Source of the DNA: Hemicordylus capensis
Taxonomy: Eukaryota > Chordata > Lepidosauria > Squamata > Cordylidae
Reading direction: 5' to 3'
Assembly (NCBI RefSeq): GCF_027244095.1
Contig: NC_069659.1
Coordinates: 30,660,501 to 30,724,500, forward strand
Length of the DNA stretch: 64,000 bases
A program made the translations under genes and the position numbers. Numbering within the stretch: position 1 is the first letter of the stretch; each line of letters opens with the position of its first letter. This document shows, piece by piece, positions 21,108 through 32,372 of this stretch. The notes below the pieces were generated by a model that ran no database searches, was not told the origin of the DNA, and was given only the letters and a program-made list of their open reading frames with translations.

Positions 21108-21663
21108 GGGGGCAGGGGGACAAAGGTCCCTGGGTTGCTGTGGTGGTGGGGGCTACCATGGTGCCCCCTGCACTGGGGAACCGCCTTGCCAACTAGTGAA
21201 CAAAACACTCACTGGCTGGGAGCAAGAGGAACAGCCCTTTTCCTTCTCTGTTCCAGCTGGCAAGTGAAGGGCCATCCAGCCCCTCTCCAAGGTGCTGGCC
21301 ACTCCCCGTGCATCAGCATCACATGCATCGGCTCATTTCTTCCTTCCTTCCTCTTCCTCACTCAGAGGAAAGGAGAGGAAGAAAGGCAGCACCCAGCTGT
21401 CATTGATGCACCAGCTGGGACAGAGTGGGGAGGAGCTGCAGGATCACGTCTGGATGCTGGCCACGCCCCCTGGATCTGATGACAGATTCAAGGGATGTGG
21501 CCAGTATGCATGCACAGTAGTGGGGGAGGGGAGTTCTGTAGCCTGTCCCCCAACTAGCATTGGGCTCCCTCCACCCCTGGATGGGGGAAATTGCTGATTG
21601 GGGCAGCTCCCCGGCATCAAGGTGTCTCCATGGAGGGAGCTCCAAAAGTAGGGAGACTTTTAC

Positions 21664-21834
21664 CTTGAGTGCGAATCCACAAGCATAACCTTCAGGACAC
21701 AATTTGATTGCACCCCAATTTCCCTTTGGTCCTCCATTTTCCACTGTTAGGATGGTCTCATAATTTCGGGCTGCTGTAGCCCACAGGCAGCAGGAGAGCA
21801 TCAAGGAGAACAAAATGCTGACCGAGACAGCCAT
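21664..21834 (-). pseudogene. VMO1: VMO1-B coding exon 1
   Basis: It encodes the signal peptide MAVSVSILFSLMLSCCLWAT and the first repeat, ending GYACGFALK before a GTAAAAGT donor. A splice acceptor TTTCTTGCAG precedes base 21859. Confidence 0.9.
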
Positions 21835-21859
21835 GGAAGATGCTCTGCTTTGGATCTAC

Positions 21860-23060
21860 CTGCAAGAAACCTAGCAGATGAATAACAGGTCTGAGAAGTG
21901 ACAGTTTGGAAGTTTGGTGGGTGTCCTCCAGCCACACTTACATTACTTCTCCTTTTTAGAAACATGCTTACTTTGGGTTAATTCTATACATTGTCTATCT
22001 GGCTTTTTGGACCATAGTTTGAGTCCCACCAGCAGCTAAAGGTTGATGGCAATGTGGATTGGGTCCTTTTCAGTGCCACAGCAAAGCACAACTAGAAAAT
22101 ATTCTGAAGACAGTGGGAGGGACGGGGCTATGGTGAGTGACTTTTTCCTTACCATACATAAAGATTACACTTGGCAAAAATGGGGGGAATCCAGTAATGG
22201 AATGTGGGGTGTTATCTGGAGCAGGAATTCCTCAAGGAGAGCACCAGTACTCCTAGGGGTACTAGAAGAGCTCCAAGTGAGAGCCCTCCTGCAGCTATGC
22301 AATTTGTTCCTGTATGAGGATTGCTGGCTTGAAGCCAACGCATTCTCAGTGATGTCCCTGGTGCAGACGAGGGGAAAGGAGGAGTAAAGATCCTCCTCTT
22401 CTGCTTCTGATTGGCTGGCTGGAAGGTGGTATATTCATATGATAAATAATTTCTTAAAATGTATTTACACACGCACACACACAAACACCAGATTCAGATG
22501 GGGGGGAAACGGAGTTAAGTGGGGCAGAGGTTGGAACTCCAGTACATTTGAATTCTGGAAACAGCGGTTTTGCAGCAAAAGCAACCTCTGGTTTGACTCG
22601 CCAAACTCCAGTCTGAACCTTAGGTTTGCACAAAGGTTCACCACCAAGACTTCTGGTTTGATCAATTACTTCCAATCCCTGATGCTTCCATAATTAACTT
22701 TTTATTCTGATTTTCACACCAAATCGTGGAGGTGGTGGTGAAAATGTGCCTGGGATCGAGCCTGCTCCATACCCGCAGCGCATCTCACCGGCCACTTCTC
22801 CAGTCACCAGGCCTGCCTCTCCTCTCGCCTATCCAGCTATGGACTTACTTGGAAACAAGCACACCGCCGCATCCCATCCCAGACTTGTCAGCCTATCAAG
22901 AGGCAGTAACACAGGGGGATTCCCTCTTCCCATTCTGTCCCTTGCTCAGGACGGACAGGACGGACTCTGGGTGCTTTGCTCCCTAAGAAGGAAGAAGCAA
23001 CAATGATGTATGTTCACAAGCACAAACACTCCAGTTGGCAACATAAGAGAACTTCTTCTT
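21860..23060. other. VMO1-B upstream region
   Basis: It is shared with 49700-50961. It holds a short AC-rich run at 22464-22490. No clear promoter or gene is seen. At about 23060, unit 3 has a hAT insertion where this copy has only the empty site ACCATAAG. Confidence 0.55.
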
Positions 23061-23470
23061 CACCATAAGCCCCACCACCTGTTAAGATCATCTGGAGAGG
23101 TTCGTCTGCAGTTGCCACAAACCCATCTGGCGCTACTCAGGTACGGGCCTTCTCCGTTGCTGCCCCTGGGCTTTGGAATGCACTCCCTGTTGAAATAAGA
23201 GCCTCCCCATCTCTGGCAAATTTTTAAAAGGCACTGAAGACACATCTATTCACCCAGGCTTTTAATTAGATTCATAGTTTTAAATGTGCAATGTTGGTTT
23301 TAAATGGTTTTAATGTTAATGATTTTAATGTTTAGATGATTTTAATTGTTCAATTCAATTAGTTTTGATTTTAACTGTAAATTGATTTTAATTGTGTTTG
23401 TTTTGATGTAGAACACCCTGAGCCATTTTTGGAAGGGCAGTATATAAATCAAGTAAATCAAATAAATAAG
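23061..23470 (+). mobile_element. L2-type LINE 3' end (unit 2)
   Basis: It is the ortholog of 2510-2912, with the same ending GAGCCATTTTTGGAAGGGCA and an AAATAAATAAG tail. Confidence 0.8.
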
Positions 23471-24685
23471 CAAGGCACCCCATCACAGCACTAGGGGGAG
23501 AACATTTGGCAGGGGGGGGGCGGGGGGTGGGGTTGGGTATAAAAAGCTGCCCCATTGAGGGATTCTTGAGCAGCCAAGTTCTGTTCCCCCCCACCCAGCA
23601 CAGAAATGTTGGGAAAGAGGGGCCCAGCCCTTTCCCCTTTGGTGGTTTCTGGTCCCTAGGCTTACTCATGAGCATGGCTGGTCACCAGGGTCTGCAGTAC
23701 TCCAATCAAAGGAGCTTTTCTCCATGTATGTGATAGCAATGGATGCTGACCCAGAGCTGACCATGCTCGCTCAAGAGAGTGCCAGGCCATGGGGACACTC
23801 CCGCGCAACTCATGAGAAGAACCATCAGAGCAGAGGAGAGAGAACTGACAAGCAACATCTCTAATAATTTGAGGAAATGAAACATCCCCTTCCTCATGGA
23901 CAGCTCTCTCATGTAAGTGACAGGCCATTGGGGAACTATATCGAGCCAGGTTGCTCTGTGGAAGAAAGCCACAGGTACGGGTATCCTGGAAACTTTTTTT
24001 GCTGTCTTTCCCACTGTCACCAATTAGCTGCCAAAGGGTGACTCCTGCCAGTCAGCCCGCCCATGTGGACATGTGCATCCTTGCTTGTGCCCTGAAACAA
24101 TGACCCTGCTCTCCTGGATTCACTGGCAATCAGAGATCCCCTCTCCACCGATTCCCCGCGGTGGCAAATCTGCATATGGCGCAACAGAACCCGGGAATTT
24201 TAAATGGGGTTAAAGATCCATTCACGTACCCAGAGTTACTCCCACATGGAGTGTCCAAATCTCCTTTGGGTGTGTGCAAGGCTTCACGGGGGGGGTTGCA
24301 GCAATTCTGTGCTATTTTTTACCATAGAAAGTGGGGGGGCACAAAAATGGGGGGGCCCTTTGGGGGGTTAGCTTGACTGAGGAGCCTGCAATCCGAAGGG
24401 AGAACAAGGGCTCAACTCCGTGGTCCTCCCAAGTAGACTGGCTTTCTCATGAGAAGGAGAGCCCAGGAGTTTGGTTTGATCTGCATAGACTGCTTTGCTG
24501 GGGTGATCCCTTGCAACAGCATCCTAGGACACAGTGGGACAGATGCCCTCCATCATAAACATATCCCCTCATAGGAAGTCTTCATGCTCCCTTCTCTTTC
24601 CTGAGTAATAGGGAAATAGTGGTTCCCACCCTTGACCACCCCCCTGCCAAAATCATCCTTTTGCAAGGCTGTTTGGGTGCATGGC
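23471..24685. other. Unique duplicon sequence, no gene seen
   Basis: It is the ortholog of 2913-4107. It has only short frames that differ between units. Confidence 0.55.
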
Positions 24686-24928
24686 ACAGATGTGGAAACA
24701 GGTTCAATGTTGGACATGTTTCCCCCACCGCTTTCAACAATCCCCCCCCCAAAGGGGGTATATAGTAAGTGTAAGTGTGTGTGTGTGTGTGTGGTGTGTG
24801 TAACATTCGCAAACCCCCCACCCCGGACTGGACCGAATTGGGTGGGGGGGTTTGAGGAGGTGCCAGTCCATTTCAGTCTGGTCCAGACTCAAACTGAAAT
24901 GGACCAGCTGGTTCTGTTCACACCCCTA
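24686..24928. mobile_element. Small hAT-type element (unit 2)
   Basis: It is the ortholog of 4108-4326. The left end is worn; the right end reads CACACCCCTA. It contains a (GT)n run at 24768-24800. Confidence 0.6.
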
Positions 24929-25639
24929 CAAGGCCTGCATGGGGGGAGTAGCAGTACCACCATTGTCAAAAGCAGCACTGGCATGGCATTTAAAACGATT
25001 TAAATGCCCTTTCCATGACAAGGCTGGGCAGAGTGCTCCAAAAATGGCCAATCATGGCCACTCCGCTGACATGCTGATGCTTTGCCCACAGTCGGGCCAT
25101 GGAGCTTGCTTGGATAGGCCTGGGGGAATGAGCAGAAGGGAGGGGCTCCCTTGGCGGGTCACCATTTGATGAATATTTGCGGCACAATTCACAGTATAAA
25201 ACTGAAACCGCGGCTTCACGGTTGCATGTTACATCTGAATCTGGCCTAAATCTCTATGAGGTACCTGAACGGAAGGTCTGTGTCAGAAGGGGTACATTGG
25301 TTTTAAAAGGCTCTGAACCCCAAGTCTAGAGGGGTCTGTAGGGTTAAGCCCTATTTGTGGAGGAAAGGAAAAGCTGGGTCTTTGCCAGGCATGGTCTCTC
25401 GCAGCAGGTGAGTCACCATAACATGGAAAACCAAAATTTGAGGCAAGATAGGCAAACTGAAGCCAATCTCAAAAAATCATGGGAAACTTTCAGGAATTGT
25501 GGCCCTTCCTCCACTTGGGCCTCTCCCCAAACACTTTTAGAAAGAACAGTTTGGCTGGGCTTTTTTGTTTGTTTGTTTTCTTTGCCGCATTTTTGTTTGG
25601 CAAGAACTGGTCAGCCCAGTTGGGGCTCAGTAAGGACAA
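24929..25639. other. Unique duplicon sequence, no gene seen
   Basis: It is the ortholog of 4416-5117. Confidence 0.5.
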
Positions 25640-25820
25640 AGGCTGTAGCTCAGTGGTAGAGCATCTGCTTTGCATGCAGACAAACCCCAGTTCAGTCAAG
25701 GGCATCTCCATTGCGAGCTGGGTACTATGAAGCCCTGGACAACTGCTGCCCGTCAAGGTAGACAATACTGAGCTGCATGGACCGATGGTCTGGCTCAGTA
25801 TATAAAGCAGCTTCCCATTT
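25640..25820 (+). mobile_element. tRNA-head SINE (unit 2)
   Basis: This is the best preserved head of the three: GGCTGTAGCTCAGTGGTAGA, then GCATCTGCTTTGCATGCAG, which looks like tRNA-Ala. It is followed by the shared tail. Confidence 0.82.
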
Positions 25821-26554
25821 CCTCCAGACCTGACAGGGACAGAGACTCCTCCACCCTTCCCCCCTTGCTAAGCTCCTGAAAACAGAGCAGTGCAATTCTA
25901 CTTACAGTCTCAGCACTGCCAGTTCTCCTACAGGAAGAATAAGAGAGACCCTGGGCAGAGCACGGAAATATGAATGTGGGCAGAGCAGTGAGCAGGAAGC
26001 AAGGCAATGAAAGGCACTGAAGGGCAGGGCTTGGCTATCCTGAGCAGCACCTGCCATGCCCTGCTGCTCCATCATTCAGTAAGCAAACAAAAGGCTATGG
26101 AGTCACCTTCCTTTTGTGCCTACCTTACCTCACCTCTTCAAAAGTGTGTCCAAAGCAGGAAGCCCCTTAGCTTGACAATGTGGAAAGGGGGACCTTAAGA
26201 AAGGCTGGGGCATCATTTCAGGTTTTTGCATGAGGAACATAGCAAGCTGCCATATACCAAGCCAAATCATTGGTCCACCTCATTTAGTATTTTCTACACC
26301 AGTGATCGTCACTATTGTTCAAACGGGGGTCACTTTGGCAATCAACTTCCAATGAGAGAGTGGTTTCCCATGGTGGTGACCTCCGCAAAAAACTGCTTTT
26401 TTCAGTACTCGGGGGTGGGTGCCTTTTTTCAGTGCTTAGACAATCTATTGGGCCTCCTGTAGTGGTGGGAAGCAGCAGAAAAGAGCCAGCAGAGACCTAT
26501 GTAAACAACAAAACAGTGGGCCAGGTGCACTGCAGCTGCTCTCATTGAGCCGCT
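25821..26554. other. Unique sequence with weakly exon-like stretch (unit 2)
   Basis: It is the ortholog of 5312-6149, with the same MPCFLLTALPTFIFPCSAQG frame on the minus strand. No gene is assembled. Confidence 0.35.
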
Positions 26555-26846
26555 CGGGGCGTAGCAAGGTTGGAGTGGGCCCAGAGACAAGTATTCACCA
26601 AAGTAAAATGTGTGTGTGTGTCTGTTTGTATATAAAATTTCCTTTCATGATACTAGAGAAAGACGTGCTATTCTGGTAGCTCCAGGTTTTAACACTCACA
26701 TCAATTTTGGAGGATGAATAGAAATGAAGGAAGCCCAGATGGGTGCGTGGCTGGGGATGTCAGTCATGTGACTTGCCTCTGGGGGGGGCCAAGGCAGTGC
26801 ACCCCCAGACAACTGTCTCCCCTTGCCTGTTATAGTTACGCCCCTG
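26555..26846. mobile_element. hAT-type MITE, unit 2 only
   Basis: It begins CGGGGCGTAGCAAGG and ends GTTACGCCCCTG, giving inverted ends close to CAGGGGCGTA. It is flanked by GAGCCGCT and TGGCCGCT. Units 1 and 3 have the uninterrupted sequence GCCGCTCCC, so the insertion is private to unit 2. Confidence 0.78.
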
Positions 26847-26949
26847 TGGCCGCTCCTTCCCCGCACCCAGGTTAGCTGTCAGAAATGGCAGTAGACCGGA
26901 GGTGGGAACAATGATTTCTAACCCAGTAACGATTACCCAGAAGATCACC

Positions 26950-27914
26950 TGCCAAGTTTAAAAGTTGGGTTACATAAGAACAGGCCTGCTGTATCAGGCC
27001 CAAGGCCCACCTAGTCCAGCATCTAGTCCAGCATCCCGTTTCACACAGTCGCCCTCCAGATGGCACTGGGAGCCTACAGGCATGAGTTGAGGGCATGCCC
27101 TCTCTCCTGCTGTTACTCCTCTGCAACTGGTATTCAGAGGCATCCTGCTTCTGAAGCTGGACGTGGCCTATAGCCCACTTACTAGTAGCTGATGATAGAC
27201 CTCTCCTCCATGAAGTTATCCAAACCTCTCTTAAAACCTAACAGGTTGTTGGCTGTCACCACATCTCGTGGCAGAGAATTCCACAACTTGATTGTGCGTT
27301 GTGTGAAAAAGTACTTCCTTTTGTCAGTCCTAAATTTTGTGGCAATCATTTTCATGGGATGACCCCTGGTTCTAGTGTTATGAGAGAGGGAGGAAAATTT
27401 CTCTCTATCCATTTTGTCCACACCATGCATGATTTTATAGACCTCTATCATGTCTCCCTGCTGTTGTCTTTTTTCTAAGCTAACAAGCCCCAGGTCTTGT
27501 AGCCTTGCCTCATAAGAAAGGTGCTCTAGGACCCTAATCATCTGGGTTGCCCTCTTCTCCACCTTTTCCAGTTCTACAATGTCCTTCTTTAGATGTGGTG
27601 ACCAGAATTGTACGCAGTACTCCAAGTGTGGACACACCATCATTTTGTTTGAGGGCATTATAATATGAGCTGTTTCATTTGCAATCCCCTTCCTAATGAT
27701 CCCTAGAATGGAATTGGCCTTTTTCACAGCTGCCGCACATTGTGTCAACACTTTCAATGAGCTGTCCATCACAACCCCAAGATCCCTCTCCTGGTCAGTC
27801 ACTGACATTTCGGATCCCATCAGCGTATACTTGAAGTTGGGGTTTTTTGTCCCAATGTGCATCACTTTACACTTGCCAACATTGACCTGCATTTGCCATT
27901 TTGTTGCCCACTAA
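26950..27914 (-). mobile_element. CR1 LINE, 3' end (unit 2)
   Basis: A 236-codon open frame (27182-27892) is the longest CR1 reverse transcriptase remnant here. It contains VGKCKVMHIGTKNPNFKYTL, RPQLEYC-like CPHLEYCVQFWSPHLKKDI, TRTRGHPMKM, KYFFTQRTIKLWNSLPRDVV and ends FMEERS. It lacks the active-site FADD part, which units 1 and 3 keep at least in part. Confidence 0.92.
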
Positions 27915-28489
27915 GAAGAATAAATCAGATGTTGAGGTTTACTTATTTTTTATTGAGAACAAAACCAGGAAAACATATAAAGTGTCCTCAAATGTGCCTG
28001 TTCTAATTATTCAAGTAAATGCTTATCTTTTATCTTATAACTTCACTTCAAATCTTACCTAACCTAAAGATCTAATCTGCCCTCCAACCTCGCCAAAACC
28101 GAATCACACAATAACTGCCCCCAACCCCAACAGTCATTTCCTCAAACAGTCCACCCTCCAAGCTTCCCTCTCACTTCAACCTTCCATGCTCCAAAAGATC
28201 CCCCACCATCCATCCAGATAAGCCGCAGACCACTCCTGTGTGTCTTGGCTGTCCTGGGCAACACTTGTCATGCTCCACTCCTTCATAACTGAACACAGCA
28301 GCAGGTGGAAGGCAATGGAATCTCCTTTCTTCTGCACCTGCCACATTCTCATCCCTAGCTGTTTTTAATTGCTGCCTCCCAAACCAGGAAGCTGGTTAAC
28401 TTCCTGGGAAGGACGAGCACATGAGAAAGGCAAGGGGATCATTTCAGCAGTATTTTGTATCATTATGGAGGAGGAGTGCTGGTCTTGAG
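27915..28489. other. Unique duplicon sequence with minus-strand AATAAA
   Basis: It is the ortholog of 7960-8509. An AATAAA is at 27949-27954 (minus). About 900 bp present in units 1 and 3 between the CR1 and this point is missing here. Confidence 0.45.
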
Positions 28490-28612
28490 GTAGTAAGCAT
28501 GAACTGTGCTCTTTGCTAAGCAAGGTCCACCCTGGTTTGCATTTGAATGTGAGACTACATGTGTGAGCCCTGCAAGATAGTCCCCTTAGGGTATGGGACA
28601 ATCCAAGCAGAG
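28490..28612 (+). mobile_element. 5S rRNA-derived SINE, head (unit 2)
   Basis: It contains TGCTAAGCAAGGTCCACCCT and GGTTTGCATTTGAATGTGAG, a 5S rRNA-like internal promoter region. Confidence 0.72.
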
Positions 28613-28799
28613 CATCTACATTGATTGATTGATTGATTGATTACTTACATATATACATACTGACTGACTGACTGAATGAATGATTGGCTTATGTTCTTAC
28701 TGACATACTTACTAACGTACTTACATTTCTATATATACCTCCCCATTCAAAAAGCGGTTCACAATCTAAAAACCATTAAAACGTTGAGACATTGACATA

Positions 28800-28955
28800 G
28801 CATGTAGAAGGTTCCAAGTTCCCTCCCTGGCATCTCCATGATAGAACTGAGGGAGACTCTTGCCTGCAACCTTGGAGAAGATACTTCCAGTCTGTGTAGA
28901 CAATACTCAGCTAGATGGACCAATGTTTTGACTCAGTAGAAGGCAGCTTCCTATG
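28800..28955 (+). mobile_element. SINE tail paired with the 5S head (unit 2)
   Basis: It carries the common tail with AGACAATACTCAGCTAGATG. A simple-repeat insertion at 28618-28790 separates it from the head. Confidence 0.72.
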
Positions 28956-29099
28956 TTCCTGTGATCTGTGCTGCAAAACATCTCTACTCCATAGACTAAA
29001 TAGTCCTTCTCACTGAATCCAGCCCCAGTGGTGACATCGAATACATGGTAGCTACCTGTTAGGTAAGGTGAGTTGCTTGAATATGTCTTATACTGACTG

Positions 29100-29541
29100 G
29101 AGCTATTCTGACGATCCATGGAAAGAGAACTAAGGGTGCTTAGCCCATTTCCCACCGATCGTGAGACTCACTGGGCTCGCAGCTGAGCCCGGTTGAGTCA
29201 AAGCGGGTCACCCGCTCATGTAGCCCTCCCCTAAGCCCAGGTTAGCAGAGCAAGCGCTCCACTAACCTGGGCTTCCGATCATGAGTTGCCGCGAGTAGGC
29301 GAAAAGCCACCTCCCGGCTCCAGGGGTCTCTCCAGCATGCCGGGGGTCTCTCCAGGGCTCTCCAGATCGGCCTCCGCTCCCCCCAGCACCCACTGGCTCC
29401 ATTACGGAGCCCGCAGTCGTGTGGGCGGCCACTTTGGCCGCCCAGCACAGACTGGCCAGTCGTCTGTGAGGAGAGCAGGCTTAGCCCACTCTCCTCCTAA
29501 ACACGGCCAAAGCGGGTCTCACTGATTGTGAGACCTGCCTC
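29100..29541. mobile_element. GC-rich MITE-like element, unit 2 only
   Basis: About 440 bp of GC-rich DNA interrupts a sequence that is continuous in unit 3 (near 59000, ACTGACTGTATTTTG). It contains GATCGTGAGACTCACTGGGC near the left and TCTCACTGATTGTGAGACC near the right, plus inverted words with GGGCTTAGC/GCTAAGCCC. It is related to 41312-41776 and the pieces at 39868-40092. No coding sequence is seen. Confidence 0.6.
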
Positions 29542-29699
29542 ACTGTATTTTGAAATTTTATTAGACCAGTGCCTGGTTTAGACCAACACCTGCCATCACA
29601 GTTGCAGGCAGATGCTTCAGATGAATGCTGCCAAAACCGTGAGAAGGGTGGCAAGCTAATGTGAGTGACACACCAGCTTGTGATGTCCCACCCATTTTG

Positions 29700-29965
29700 T
29701 AATCCTATGGGGCCTTTTAAGCTTGACAAAGAGGCCATTCACACAAGCAAAAGCTATGTTCTCCCTGAGTTTAGGAGCTGTGTTTTCCCAATTTTCGGTT
29801 GTGTGAAAGCAAGGTAGGAGAAAAACCTGGGCAGAGATGATCGTGTGGAAGCAAGACAGGCTGCCCAGGTTTTCCTCCTACCTTGTTTTCACACAATCAC
29901 TTCTGCCCAGGTTTCCCTCCTAACCTGCTTCCACACAGCCAAAAATTCGGAGCACACACATCTCC
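29700..29965. repeat. Inverted-repeat element (poorly defined), unit 2
   Basis: It is a relative of 10684-10965, with CCTCCTACCTTG-type words in both orientations. A second, interrupted copy is at 34420-35735. Confidence 0.5.
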
Positions 29966-30165
29966 CAAACTAGGGATGAATCCTCCCTACTCATGCTGCC
30001 AAAACTATCAGTCATGGGAAAACAAGGAGGATACACAGACCAATGAACAAAACATATACTAGAAAGTATATATACCGTGTAGAGAATCTATTCCCACACA
30101 CACAAAGGATAAATAAACATATGTTATGAAGCACACAATTACAAAGAAATAGCCTATGTTCTGGA

Positions 30166-31419
30166 GGTTCATCGAGTGCTCTTCTTGAGAATGAGGTTCC
30201 AGTTGGTAGTGGACCCCGATTGGAATGTGCTTCTAAACGTTCATTTAAAGAAAAGAAAAATTTTTCAACCAAGATCACGCCCACCAACAAGAAGGAAAAC
30301 ATAGTGATAAATATCAGCAGTCGAGCCCTTTCTCCTATGGAATTTAAAGTTCTGAATTTAGGACTGTCTTTTGTTCCATTGTCCTTTCATGATGAATTTA
30401 AATTAGAGGTGGATTTATTCAAACTGGAGAGACTTATAAAATTACGGATTTTGTTTGGGGATACCCAGGAATCTGATCAGGAAAGTTTCAGACCTAAATC
30501 CCACTTTGTTCCATATCTTGAACATCCCACTGTTACTGTTTTCATGAATGAAGTTAAAAAAGATATACATAAATTGGAAAAACAATATAAATTTATGAAA
30601 TTCAAACATGGAAATTTAACAAGGGAAGAATGGGGAGTTGTTCAGGATTTGTCTAATGATGAGAGTATAGTTATAAAACCTGCGGACAAAGGTGGAGCTT
30701 TGGTTATACAGGATCGGGATAAGTATGATTTAGAAATTAATACTCAGTTGGCTGATCGGACTACATATGTCCCCATTGATCATGATCATGATCTCACTTT
30801 GAAGGTTCAGAAACTCATTAACATTGTGGTCAATGAAGCTTTAAGGATGGGTATAATCCCTGACAGGTTAGCTGACTTTTTAGTTAACAAATATCCTAGG
30901 GTTCCGATTTTTTACACCCTTCCTAAGATACATAAGAACTTATTCCATTCACCGGGCCAACCTATAGTATCTGGCTCTAATTCTGTTTTTGAACCAATAT
31001 CATTCTATATAGAACAATTTTTGAAATTTTCGGTTCTTCAAGTACAAACATACATTAAGGATACTCGGGAATTTATAATTAAGGCAGAAGGGATGTTAGT
31101 TCCTAAAAATTCTGTGTTGGTTACCTTGGATGTGAACTCATTATACACCAATATACCTCTAGAGGAGGCACATTTGGTCATTCAAGAGGCCTTTGACAAT
31201 AGACCGGATCGGGATCCCCCCTCATATTTTTTATTGGAACTTGTGGATATCATTTTTGAGCATAGCTATTTTCGTTTTAAATCCCAATTCTATTTGCAAA
31301 TAAAGGGCATAGCCATGGGGAATAAAATTGCCCCCAATCTAGCCAATTTGTTTATGTCAAATTTGGAGGATAACATTATATTAAATCCACTCCGAAATCC
31401 TTTTTTTGAAGATATTTGA
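30166..31419 (+). mobile_element. Penelope-like element, reverse transcriptase N-terminal part
   Basis: A frame of about 400 codons, open from at least 30166, carries the hallmarks of Penelope-like reverse transcriptases: a start region with NISSRALSPMEFKVLNLGLS, then VIKPADKGGALVIQDRDKY, FYTLPKIHKN, PGQPIVSGSNSVFEPISFYI, the catalytic motif A in LVTLDVNSLYTNIPLEEA, and GIAMGNKIAPNLANLFM. It stops just before the YxDD motif C, and the GIY-YIG endonuclease domain is absent. The break coincides with a short tandem copy of GAAGATATTT and the start of Tc1-type sequence. The recognised frame has no ATG at its left end. The similarity to Neptune-type PLEs is from memory of the family motifs. Confidence 0.9.
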
Positions 31420-31439
31420 AGATTTTTTTTGAAGATATT

Positions 31440-31979
31440 TTATTGGACCTCTGAAAAGTATACAGTGTACTGTGCTTGACTGGCCAGCAAACTCGCCTGA
31501 CCTGACCCCATAGAGAATCTATGGGGCATTGCCAAGAGAAGGATGAGAGACATGAGACCAAACAATGCAGAAGAGCTGAAGGCCGCTAATGAAGCATCCT
31601 GGTCTTCCATAACACCTCATCAGTGCCACAGGCTGATAGCATCCATGCCACGCCACATTGAAGCAGTAATTGCTGCAAAAGGGGCCCAAACCAAGTACTG
31701 AATACATATGCATGCTTATACTTTTCAGAGGTCCGATATTGTTCTATTCTACAATCCTTGTCTTCTTGGTTCCATGTAATATTCTAATTTTCTGGGATTG
31801 TGGATTTGGGGTTTTCATGAGCTGTACGCCATGATCATCACAATTATAACAAATTAAGGCTTGACTTATCTCGCTTTGCATGTAATGCGTCTGTCTCATA
31901 TATCAGTTTCACCTTTTAATTTGCATTACTGAAATTAATGGACTTTTGCACAATATTCTAATTTTCCGAGTTTCACCTG
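31440..31979 (+). mobile_element. Tc1/mariner element, left-truncated
   Basis: It matches the right two thirds of 53274-54053. The plus strand has a transposase C-terminal remnant (LDWPANSPDLTP). The right inverted end is CCGAGTTTCACCTG, followed by TA at 31980-31981. The left inverted end is missing; it abuts the Penelope-like element. Confidence 0.82.
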
Positions 31980-31982
31980 TAT

Positions 31983-32340
31983 ATTTCTGATTAGAAAATT
32001 AACATCTCAGGTTCTCTTAGACACATGGAGTCCATTAGTTATGAGCTGCCTCAGGTCCCAAAGGGAGAGTCTCCTGAACTGTGGAGTTGGTTAACCGGAT
32101 GGTTACCAAACCTGAGTTGGCTAAAAGAACTCATTATAATGCTTTTTGCTATTGCTATAATTATATTTAGTGGATACTGCTGCTTTCAATGTATTTGTAA
32201 CCTGCGGAAAATGTGGCCTCAAACCCTAAATGGGCAATATCCCCAAATATCCATGAGAACGCTGACTGAACAGCAGAAAGCTGGGTTGCGCAAGGTATAT
32301 GTGAATGAGACATATGTTAATGAGTGACCCTTCGCTCCTG
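31983..32340 (+). mobile_element. Endogenous retrovirus fossil, 3' end of env
   Basis: A short open segment has the make-up of the end of a retroviral transmembrane envelope subunit: a Trp/Leu-rich membrane-proximal part, one strongly hydrophobic membrane span, a Cys-rich boundary and a cytoplasmic tail. A purine-rich tract and a long terminal repeat follow directly, as expected for a provirus 3' end. No gag or pol was recognised nearby, so this is a broken remnant. The retroviral class is not assigned. Confidence 0.65.
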
Positions 32341-32372
32341 ATACGGAGCAGGGTCAATAGGCAGGAGGGATA

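Larger units (their letters stand above)
20047..21663. other. VMO1-B intron 1
   Basis: This 1.6-kb intron contains the L2-tailed repeat at 20478-20745 and the unidentified open frame at 20874-21107. Otherwise it is unique sequence. Confidence 0.75.
17789..21834 (-). pseudogene. VMO1: VMO1-like copy B, three coding exons, one in-frame stop
   Basis: The exons are 21664-21834, 19949-20046 and 17789-18086. They are joined by consensus GT/AG introns of about 1.6 and 1.9 kb, with exon lengths identical to copy C. The first repeat reads NYETILTVENGGPKGNWGAI and the second [13 protein letters not shown]. In exon 3 a TGA at 17990-17992 falls at codon 122 of 188, where other copies have the conserved aspartate pair of the third DD motif. 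The stop lies in the last exon, so a transcript could escape decay and give a 121-aa product that lacks the C-terminal third. Extra cysteines (GYACGF in exon 1, SNCCSS in exon 3) and otherwise intact splice sites suggest a recently decaying copy. A sequencing error or polymorphism is possible. Confidence 0.8.

Noticed and set aside
22726-23006. Overlapping plus-strand frames upstream of VMO1-B, also at 50565-50938
   Set aside because: Two frames are open at once, the text is Pro/Ser-rich and the copies differ by indels, so coding is unlikely.
24768-24800. A (GT)n tract as a regulatory Z-DNA site
   Set aside because: It is a short, variable microsatellite inside a hAT element and is absent from the other units.
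31519-31713. Minus-strand frame of 64 codons, also at 53593-53787
   Set aside because: It is the antisense shadow of the Tc1 transposase remnant.
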